DNA of 12,682 nt from an uncultured Blautia sp. (GTDB lineage: Bacteria; Bacillota; Clostridia; Lachnospirales; Lachnospiraceae), in the NCBI GenBank assembly GCA_934402155.1, contig CAKRTP010000052.1:1-12682 (forward strand), in the 5' to 3' direction. The notes under the pieces were generated by a model, which was not told the DNA's origin, made no database searches, and saw only the letters and a list, made by a program, of their open reading frames with translations. The position numbers and the translations under genes are program-made. Positions 7,943-12,682 of the stretch are shown in pieces (position 1 is the first letter of the stretch; the number at the start of each line of letters is the position of its first letter).

Positions 7943-7971
7943 AAAATACCACTCTTTTTTACAATTGTCAA
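7943..7971 (-). promoter_or_regulatory. trp operon promoter
   Basis: TTGACA at 7966-7971 is a perfect -35; a 17-base spacer leads to TATTTT (7943-7948), a fair -10 for the housekeeping sigma factor. The predicted transcript start near 7935 is just upstream of T-box stem I. No operator-like repeat is visible, consistent with control by attenuation rather than repression. Confidence 0.8.
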
Positions 7972-7979
7972 TAGGGTTA

Positions 7980-8810
7980 TCAAATTTCACATCTGATATA
8001 TGACAAAATTGCGGAAGCAACACCATCTTCTGTATTTGTTCCTGTCAGATATGCAGCGGATTTTTTGCAGTTTTCTGTCGCATTTCCCATAGCAAAGCCA
8101 TATTTTACGGCTTTCAGCATACTGCTGTCATTATCCGCATCACCAAACGCCATTACTTCCTCCGGCGAAATCCCAAGATAATCCAAAAGCCAGAGAAGAG
8201 TTTTTCCCTTTCCGGCATCTTTATGACCTATTTCCAGAAGATTTGACACCGATGAAGTCACATAAATGTCCGGGATTTCGTCTTCCAGTGATCTGTACAG
8301 ACGATCTCTGTCCTCATGACTGCATACAAAAGAAATGCTGTCCAGTTCTGCCACATGTTCTGCCGCAAACTGAAAAATATCTTTTACCGGTCTTCTCGTC
8401 GCCCTGATATATTTCGCCCCGTACTCCGTTGCAAGATAACGAATAGGATCTCTCACATATTCTTCCTCAGCATAGGGGACACCATCAATGACAACCTCCA
8501 TAACCATCTGCTCTCTTTTTCTTACGGCGATTGCCGCCTTCACTGATTCCGGTCTGAGAAGCTGCTGATAGATACGCCTTTTTTCCACTGTTGAATACAC
8601 CGCACCTCCATTAGCTGTTATCAGATACTCCACCCCCTGGTATTCTCTGATCATTGCCGGAACTGACTCGAAAGATCTGCCGGTTGCCGGCACGATATAA
8701 ATCCCCTGTGCCGCTGCCATATCAAGAGCCTTTCTCGTCCCGGATGACAGTTCTTTTTTATCTGTGAGCAAAGTTCCGTCCAGATCGCTGGCAATAAGTT
8801 TGACTGTCAT
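7980..8810 (-). CDS. Cof-type HAD-IIB family phosphatase
   Basis: A 276-residue cytoplasmic phosphatase of the haloacid dehalogenase superfamily, subfamily IIB. It has all four motifs: the nucleophile loop DLDGTLL (Asp9, Asp11), ATGRS at 42-46, a motif III lysine (Lys197, HKDAGKGKTL), and the metal-binding GDADNDSSM at 223-231 (GDxxND type). Cof-like enzymes dephosphorylate sugar phosphates, flavin precursors or other small metabolites; the substrate cannot be predicted. The start at 8808-8810 is chosen because AGGAGG lies 8 bases upstream; an ATG two codons earlier overlaps the ribosome site itself. The stop is 8 bp before the trp -35 box with no terminator between, so its transcript would run into the trp T-box leader. 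It is divergent from the HicB-like gene. Confidence 0.9.
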   Translation of the reverse strand: MTVKLIASDLDGTLLTDKKELSSGTRKALDMAAAQGIYIVPATGRSFESVPAMIREYQGVEYLITANGGAVYSTVEKRRIYQQLLRPESVKAAIAVRKREQMVMEVVIDGVPYAEEEYVRDPIRYLATEYGAKYIRATRRPVKDIFQFAAEHVAELDSISFVCSHEDRDRLYRSLEDEIPDIYVTSSVSNLLEIGHKDAGKGKTLLWLLDYLGISPEEVMAFGDADNDSSMLKAVKYGFAMGNATENCKKSAAYLTGTNTEDGVASAILSYIRCEI

Positions 8811-8849
8811 TTTCATCCTCCTTTGTATTTTTTCACGAACTATAGTAGG

Positions 8850-8904
8850 ATTTTCCACCATTATACAAAATTTTTCATACATTTTCCACCTGATATGGTA
8901 TACT
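8850..8904. promoter_or_regulatory. Divergent promoters of the HAD phosphatase and HicB-like genes with a 10-bp direct repeat
   Basis: For the minus-strand phosphatase, TATAAT at 8860-8865 has TGGAAA (8883-8888) as a 17-base-spaced, moderate -35. For the plus-strand HicB-like gene, an extended -10 (TGGTATACT, 8896-8904) is clear but the -35 is weak. ATTTTCCACC is repeated exactly at 8850-8859 and 8881-8890, 31 bp apart; one copy flanks the phosphatase -10 and the other lies in the HicB-side spacer. That placement suits a shared regulator-binding site, but no regulator can be assigned from sequence; the HicB-like or HTH protein is a candidate. Confidence 0.55.
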
Positions 8905-8936
8905 ACTATCATCGAACCCAAAAGGAGATTTATCTT

Positions 8937-9215
8937 ATGAAATTTATTTATCCAGCGGTATTCCGCAAAACTGACAAAGGTACTTACAGGGGATTTTTTC
9001 CTGATCTTGAAGACTGTTTCGGAGAGGGTGATACTCTGGACGAAGCAATTGAAGAGGCAAATGCAGCCGCCTATGACTGGATTTCTCTGGAACTTGATGA
9101 AGATGACTGCCAGCTTCCACCTGTTTCTGATGAGGAGGATCTGAACCTTAAAGAAGGCGATATTGTCCGAAATATTTCTGTAAATATCCGTTTTTATGAG
9201 GGCTGGGATGAATAA
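8937..9215 (+). CDS. HicB-like small protein (HicB family antitoxin-type fold), no HicA partner
   Basis: A 92-residue acidic protein resembling the HicB-like antitoxin family: MKFIYPAVFRK, then GTYRGFFPDLEDCFGEGDTL followed by a helix DEAIEEANAAAYDWI, and a C-terminal strand region VRNISVNIRFYEGWDE. In HicAB systems HicB is a degenerate RNase H-like protein that blocks the HicA mRNA interferase. No HicA-like gene (small, basic, with an active-site His in a double-stranded-RNA-binding fold) lies on either side, so calling it an antitoxin would be unsafe. The start is chosen from AAAGGAG six bases before the ATG. The next gene starts 53 bases downstream on the same strand, so the two may be cotranscribed. 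Confidence 0.75.
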   Translation: MKFIYPAVFRKTDKGTYRGFFPDLEDCFGEGDTLDEAIEEANAAAYDWISLELDEDDCQLPPVSDEEDLNLKEGDIVRNISVNIRFYEGWDE

Positions 9216-9268
9216 ACTCTCTTCTCCGGATCATCTCGTATTATCTAAACCCCGAAGGAGTTTTTAAC

Positions 9269-10729
9269 ATGTCCCTGTTTTCAGATCTTCTCAGTGAATA
9301 TATTGATAAAAAAAATATCAAGGTCCTTCCCATGGCCAAATGCTGTGGTCTGGACCGTTCTACCATGTACAAGCTGATCAGCGGCAAGCGCAAGCCGCCA
9401 TCCAGAGATATTTTTGAAAAAATGGTGCAGTTCATGCATCTGACACCAACAGAAACCCAGAATTTTGAGGAGGCATGGAAAGTAACCAGAATCGGTCCCG
9501 ATATTTATTACAGACGCAAAAGCGTAGAAAATTTCATCTGCCATTTTCCAAATCATTCCCCTGTATCTTCTGATGAGTTTCTTTTTTCCCAAAAAATCAT
9601 CCAGAATCAGCAGGAAGCTGACTGCGTCCCGTTAACATCACAGCAGCATGTTAACTATTTTATCCACGAAATGTTTTTGTCCGAAGCATCCAGATTTTCC
9701 GGTAAGATTTCTCTGCTTCTTCAGCCTGAGCATTCCTTTGTTTTTCATCTGCTTTCCACACTGGCGCCGTCAGATACCCTGGAAGTACAGCACATTCTCT
9801 GTCTGAACAGCAACGATACTTTTACGAACCAGCACGAACTTGTAAATCTGAAATATCTCCATGAGATTTTCCCGATTTATATATCCGGACTGAATTATAC
9901 ACTCTGGTATTACTATGATGACATTCATTCCCATTACCACAATATGAATGTTTTTCCATGTATGATCCTTACTTCTGAAGCTGCGCTGATGTGTACTTCA
10001 GATGGACAATATGGGATCTTCTATCAGAACACTGATGTGATACATATGCTCCAGGAATTATATAATACTTATCTTGAAGAATGTTCGCCGTTATTTCTGA
10101 AAACTGTTTTTTCACCGGACAATTTTTCAAATGTATTCAGTACCGTATTTGAAGTGGATGTCACTGAACCGACCTTTGCACTTCAGCCGGAAGTCTGCGT
10201 GACCCCTTTTATCAGTGACGATATTCTGAAAGCAAATTTTAACTACAACATTCCTCACGCGCAAGAGATCCTGTCACAGGCTGTACTTGCCTTCAAAGGC
10301 AATATGAAAAGGCTTACTGACAGTAAGACTTTTGTTTATTTCACAGCTGACGGACTTTTACAGTTTGCTGCTTCCGGAAGAACAGCCGAAATTCCTGATG
10401 TCTTTTATCATCAGTTTACTGTTGAACAGAGGATCCAGATGCTGCATGGTGTTGCCGAAAGCTGTCTGAATGGCACTTATCGGATTTTGCAGAAACCTCT
10501 GAATCACCTTCCGTCCAACCTGCATCTCTGCATCCGTGGAAATGTCGGAACTCTGATCTTTCAAAAATACAATGGTGAAGTTATGCTCTTTACCATTCAG
10601 GAATATGGTCTTCTGGAAACTTTTCTCGATTATCTTCAGAATATGCATGAGAGCAGTTTCTACACTTCTGACGAGGCTTCTGCCTATATTCAGGATATTA
10701 TTTCCAGACTAAAAAACGGAGAGCTTTAA
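9269..10729 (+). CDS. HTH-domain protein of unknown function (486 residues)
   Basis: The N-terminus contains an Xre/Cro-like helix-turn-helix: PMAKCCGL (21-28) and DRSTMYKLISGKRKP (29-43) read as the positioning and recognition helices, followed by a helix ending near residue 70. Residues 75-486 match no family I recognise. They show no membrane segment, signal peptide or catalytic motif, and are rich in aromatics and hydrophobics, suggesting a folded sensor or scaffold domain. GAAGGAG lies 8 bases before the ATG. It follows the HicB-like gene by 53 bases and may regulate the divergent promoter region upstream. It ends in a terminator overlapping its stop codon. A role as DNA-binding regulator is inferred only from the N-terminus. 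Confidence 0.75.
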   Translation: MSLFSDLLSEYIDKKNIKVLPMAKCCGLDRSTMYKLISGKRKPPSRDIFEKMVQFMHLTPTETQNFEEAWKVTRIGPDIYYRRKSVENFICHFPNHSPVSSDEFLFSQKIIQNQQEADCVPLTSQQHVNYFIHEMFLSEASRFSGKISLLLQPEHSFVFHLLSTLAPSDTLEVQHILCLNSNDTFTNQHELVNLKYLHEIFPIYISGLNYTLWYYYDDIHSHYHNMNVFPCMILTSEAALMCTSDGQYGIFYQNTDVIHMLQELYNTYLEECSPLFLKTVFSPDNFSNVFSTVFEVDVTEPTFALQPEVCVTPFISDDILKANFNYNIPHAQEILSQAVLAFKGNMKRLTDSKTFVYFTADGLLQFAASGRTAEIPDVFYHQFTVEQRIQMLHGVAESCLNGTYRILQKPLNHLPSNLHLCIRGNVGTLIFQKYNGEVMLFTIQEYGLLETFLDYLQNMHESSFYTSDEASAYIQDIISRLKNGEL

Positions 10730-10743
10730 CGCTCTCCGTTTTT
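10711..10743. terminator. Bidirectional intrinsic terminator
   Basis: AAAAACGGAGAGC (10712-10724) and GCTCTCCGTTTTT (10731-10743) form a 13-pair stem with a six-base loop. The plus strand ends in TTTTT and the minus strand in TTTTTT, so it can stop both the HTH gene and a minus-strand transcript from the other side. The HTH gene's stop codon (10727-10729) lies in the loop. Confidence 0.9.
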
Positions 10744-10852
10744 GTAACTGTTCGTTAACCTCTCAGTTACCTTCCTTCTCTTTCATACTCGCCGATGCAA
10801 ATTCAGGAATGCTGAAACATTCCTGCTGCGAAATCAAATTGACTCCGTATCT
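10711..10852 (-). ncRNA. Candidate small RNA (about 140 nt) or micro-ORF transcript
   Basis: From a predicted start near 10852 the minus strand holds three hairpins in a row: CAGGAATG with CATTCCTG (10804-10825, loop of six), GTAACTG with CAGTTAC (10744-10770), then the terminator stem with six Ts (10711-10743). A promoter is visible upstream. The same stretch contains a 34-codon open frame (10763-10867, MYNYIRYGV to KEKEGN). However, its ATG overlaps the -10 box, so that promoter's transcript would lack it; a TTG start at 10834-10836 with GGAG five bases upstream would give 24 residues. No known RNA family is recognised. It is convergent with the HTH gene and overlaps its last codons only at the terminator. 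Confidence 0.4.
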
Positions 10853-10858
10853 GATATA

Positions 10859-10886
10859 ATTATACATGATATATTACAGACTTCAA
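10859..10886 (-). promoter_or_regulatory. Promoter for the candidate small transcript
   Basis: TTGAAG (10881-10886, four of six matches to consensus), a 16-base spacer, and a perfect TATAAT (10859-10864) on the minus strand. No gene other than the candidate small RNA or micro-ORF lies downstream before the terminator. Confidence 0.5.
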
Positions 10887-10929
10887 TATGTGGCATAGTT
10901 TGTGGACAAATTTATTTGAAATTTCGAAC

Positions 10930-11108
10930 ATTTTCGACTCATGAATCCCACATGACTAAAGTCACATGCTCCTCAGTCGCTTTAAGCGACAAGGCTAAAT
11001 ATCGGCGGATACGCCTGTAACTTAGGACATGCGCAGTCATGCGCTTTTTCCATGCCAGATATGGCAGGTTCCCACACCACAGGTAGTCCGCTGTATATCT
11101 GCCTGTGT
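10930..11108 (-). ncRNA. Putative omegaRNA / right end of the IS200/IS605 element
   Basis: The 180 bases after the tnpB stop carry a run of hairpins on the tnpB strand: TGCCA/TGGCA (11053-11066), GCGC/GCGC (11031-11044), GGCG-TATC-CGCC (11004-11015), GTCGCT-TAA-AGCGAC (10976-10990), CATGTGAC with GTCATGTG around TTTA (10949-10968, two G-U pairs), and the near-palindrome GATTCATGAGTC (10936-10947). TnpB nucleases of this family use a guide RNA transcribed from the tnpB 3' region through the right end, with the guide being the flanking DNA. The 10949-10968 hairpin is in the right place for TnpA recognition. The structure is read by eye; the guide boundary is unknown. Confidence 0.6.
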
Positions 11109-12437
11109 TTATGCAGTTTTTAAGAGTTCCATTTCTGAAAATAATTCTCTTAAGTCCGCATATACACATGAGATCCTACGCTTTACCGAAGGGACTTTTG
11201 CCTCCAGCAAAGACCTTTCCGTTGCCGGAAGGGGTTTTAAGAGTTCACGGATAAAATATCTTGCTCCAATATTATAGGATGCCGAAAGATCACAGTTATA
11301 TCTTTTTCCATTCTGGAATGTACAGAGACTGTGATTGCCCGGATCACGGACAACCGTTCCTGACCCATCATAGGCAAGCCTGCTGGTATTCCACGCACAG
11401 ATCCTGGATATCCGCATCCCTCTCCTATGAGCCAGGTGTTCACATCTTTTCTGGATATCCCTTTTTCTCCACAGATGCAGCTTCTGTTTCTTTCTCCCGG
11501 ATATCTTTCCTTTTATTTCCAGATACTCAAAAACGATCACATCCGCATGGTTTTCTTCCGCATATCCTGTGACTGCTCCTGCGATCTTTCTTCCGAGTTC
11601 TGTATTAAGACGCTTCGCATAAGCCCATCTGCTTTTCACCTGTACAGAGCCATGCTTCCGCTGGAACCTGCTTATCCGTCCCAGTACACGGTACATCCGG
11701 TCTTTTTCACTGAGAAAATCGATAAACTTTCTTCCCAGGACAGTTCCATCTGACCGCATAATGGTGCAGACTGCATCCGTATTGAGTCCTAGATCCACAC
11801 TGCAGATGATCTGTTCTTTTGCAGCTGCCTTTGTAAGCAGCACCTCTTCTGTATAAGAAAAACGCAGGAAGTATTTACGATGCCTTTTTTCCAATACAGG
11901 TGCTGCAGCTTTTTTTCCTGCCCAGTTCTTTCTGAGATATTCCATATCTGTATGCCTGAGGCTGACCCGAAACCATTTCCAGTCATGGCCGTCATAAAGT
12001 TTCAGGTATGCTCTGTCTTTTTCTTCTGTATCCTCACGGTACATCACATCACGGTAGAATACCGGCATGGCATGATTCTCACATACCAGCTTCGGCCTGC
12101 CGCCTTTCTGATCCGTTTTTTCCCACTGTTCCAGCCTTGTCTTATATGAGGATACACTTCCCAGGGCATGCTGGATAGCTGCCCTTCTGAGATAAGAAGG
12201 CATCTTTGGAAATCGCAGGTCAAAATCAAACCTTGCCTGGTTCTTTTTGGTGGTATGCACCAGATGTTCTGCTGTGTTGAAACGTTTTTTAGGTTCCATG
12301 ATCTCTGCCAGTTCATCCCATATCTGAGCATAGATCTCCGTCAGGCAGCTGACCGCAGAACGATAAATATCCAGTGTCTGGCGGATCGGGATATTTTGTT
12401 TTCGTAATTCTACGCCATAACTGGATACTGTCCTCAT
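11109..12437 (-). CDS. tnpB: TnpB-like RuvC nuclease of an IS200/IS605 element, zinc finger degenerate
   Basis: A 442-residue TnpB/OrfB-type protein. The split RuvC nuclease triad is present: Asp215 in ICSVDLGLN, Glu304 in VIVFEYLEIKG, and Asp383 in YNCDLSASYNIG. Residues 1-200 would hold the RNA/DNA-binding wedge and REC parts (NTAEHLVHTTKKNQARFDFD, SYLRRAAIQHALGSVSSY). In typical TnpB the span between RuvC II and III holds two CxxC pairs. Here the equivalent segments are NTSRLAYDGSG and LCTFQNGKRYNC, leaving Cys347, Cys372 and Cys382 but no CxxC. The start follows AGAGGA. It lies 44 bases downstream of tnpA. Family members are RNA-guided DNA nucleases that help retain the element; activity of this variant is unproven, though it is full length. 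Confidence 0.9.
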   Translation of the reverse strand: MRTVSSYGVELRKQNIPIRQTLDIYRSAVSCLTEIYAQIWDELAEIMEPKKRFNTAEHLVHTTKKNQARFDFDLRFPKMPSYLRRAAIQHALGSVSSYKTRLEQWEKTDQKGGRPKLVCENHAMPVFYRDVMYREDTEEKDRAYLKLYDGHDWKWFRVSLRHTDMEYLRKNWAGKKAAAPVLEKRHRKYFLRFSYTEEVLLTKAAAKEQIICSVDLGLNTDAVCTIMRSDGTVLGRKFIDFLSEKDRMYRVLGRISRFQRKHGSVQVKSRWAYAKRLNTELGRKIAGAVTGYAEENHADVIVFEYLEIKGKISGRKKQKLHLWRKRDIQKRCEHLAHRRGMRISRICAWNTSRLAYDGSGTVVRDPGNHSLCTFQNGKRYNCDLSASYNIGARYFIRELLKPLPATERSLLEAKVPSVKRRISCVYADLRELFSEMELLKTA

Positions 12438-12481
12438 TTTTTTCCTCTTTTCTACAAATATAAAAAACGGGTTCTTTCAGG

Positions 12482-12682
12482 TTACTGTTTTTCTTTTTGC
12501 CCCTCGATGTAAGAACATACCTGTTCCCTGCTCCTGTCACTCACCGTCACTGCACAATAAGATGGATTCCACAGATGCCCTCCCCAAAGTTCCTTCTTCA
12601 GTTCCGGATGCGCAAGAAACATCTGCCGGGCAATGTTCCCCTTCATGATCTTGATCATATCAGAGATATAAAACTGTGGTCT
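12482..12682 (-). CDS. tnpA: IS200/IS605 Y1 transposase TnpA, C-terminal part (cut by window edge)
   Basis: The last 66 residues are visible, in frame to the window end. The segments YISDMIKIMKGNIARQMF, HPELKKELWGGHLWNPSYCA and VTVSDRSREQVCSYIEGQ are characteristic of the family. By family knowledge the tyrosine in the YIEGQ helix is the nucleophile that forms the 5'-phosphotyrosine, with the glutamine four residues on assisting metal binding; the HUH histidines lie beyond the window. The enzyme cuts and joins single-stranded transposon ends as a dimer. The visible part has no stop or frameshift, so it looks intact. Confidence 0.92.
   Translation of the reverse strand, partial: RPQFYISDMIKIMKGNIARQMFLAHPELKKELWGGHLWNPSYCAVTVSDRSREQVCSYIEGQKEKQ

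Larger units (their letters stand above)
10930..12682 (-). mobile_element. IS200/IS605-family transposon (tnpA-tnpB), right-hand part
   Basis: The end of a Y1 single-strand transposase gene, a TnpB gene in the same direction and a hairpin-rich right end occur in the usual order for the IS605-type arrangement. Such elements move as single strands by a peel-and-paste mechanism and make no target duplication or terminal inverted repeats, so the exact right boundary cannot be set from one copy. Subterminal hairpins end near 10936-10949, so the boundary is placed near 10930. The left end lies beyond the window. The element sits downstream of the HTH gene and beside the small-transcript promoter, and appears not to interrupt a gene. 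Confidence 0.85.

Noticed and set aside
8823..8936. 38-codon N-terminal extension of the HicB-like protein
   Set aside because: It covers the divergent promoter region; AAAGGAG and family length support the start at 8937.
11427..11753. Plus-strand frames inside tnpB
   Set aside because: These are antisense shadows of a full-length TnpB gene with conserved RuvC motifs.
1..12682. CRISPR array, tRNA or rRNA genes
   Set aside because: No regularly spaced repeat array, cloverleaf or rRNA-like stretch was seen; the only repeats are the two-copy direct repeats and palindromes listed.

Overview
The window reads as chromosomal DNA of a gut-type Clostridia, most likely Lachnospiraceae. This is inferred from moderate GC, strong AGGAGG ribosome sites, a tRNA-sensing T-box ahead of a complete trp operon, an IS200/IS605 element with a Lachnospiraceae-style TnpB, and the protein flavour overall. 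No species can be named from the sequence alone.

Layout. Positions 1-267 (minus) hold the N-terminal cupin part of an AraC-type regulator cut by the window edge. Positions 268-911 contain no convincing gene. They hold the regulator's promoter with a 13-bp direct repeat, then two separate imperfect palindromes of about 210 bp each (centres near 479 and 753), then the trpA 3' end. Positions 912-7577 (minus) are a complete seven-gene tryptophan operon, trpE-G-D-C-F-B-A, with tight spacing and overlaps at E/G and B/A. It is preceded by a T-box leader (7643 to about 7935) with a UGG specifier, a UGGC tRNA-end-binding bulge and an intrinsic terminator, and by a good promoter (7943-7971).

Upstream lies a minus-strand Cof-type HAD phosphatase (7980-8810) whose stop codon is 8 bp from the trp -35 box. 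Divergent from it, on the plus strand, are a small HicB-like protein (8937-9215) and a 486-residue protein with an N-terminal helix-turn-helix and an unrecognised C-terminal region (9269-10729), ending in a bidirectional terminator. The intergenic DNA beyond it (10744 to about 10930) holds, on the minus strand, a candidate small RNA or micro-ORF that would share that terminator.

From about 10930 to the end of the window is the right-hand part of an IS200/IS605-family transposon on the minus strand: the end of tnpA (cut by the window edge), tnpB lacking recognisable zinc-finger CxxC pairs, and a hairpin-rich right end that is the expected place for an omegaRNA.

How it works together. TrpE and TrpG form anthranilate synthase; TrpD, TrpF and TrpC carry anthranilate to indole-glycerol phosphate; TrpA and TrpB make tryptophan. 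Uncharged tRNA-Trp should stabilise the leader antiterminator and switch the operon on. The most unusual parts are the paired long palindromes after trpA, the minus-strand small transcript candidate, the HicB-like/HTH pair without a HicA toxin, and the zinc-finger-poor TnpB with its putative guide RNA.
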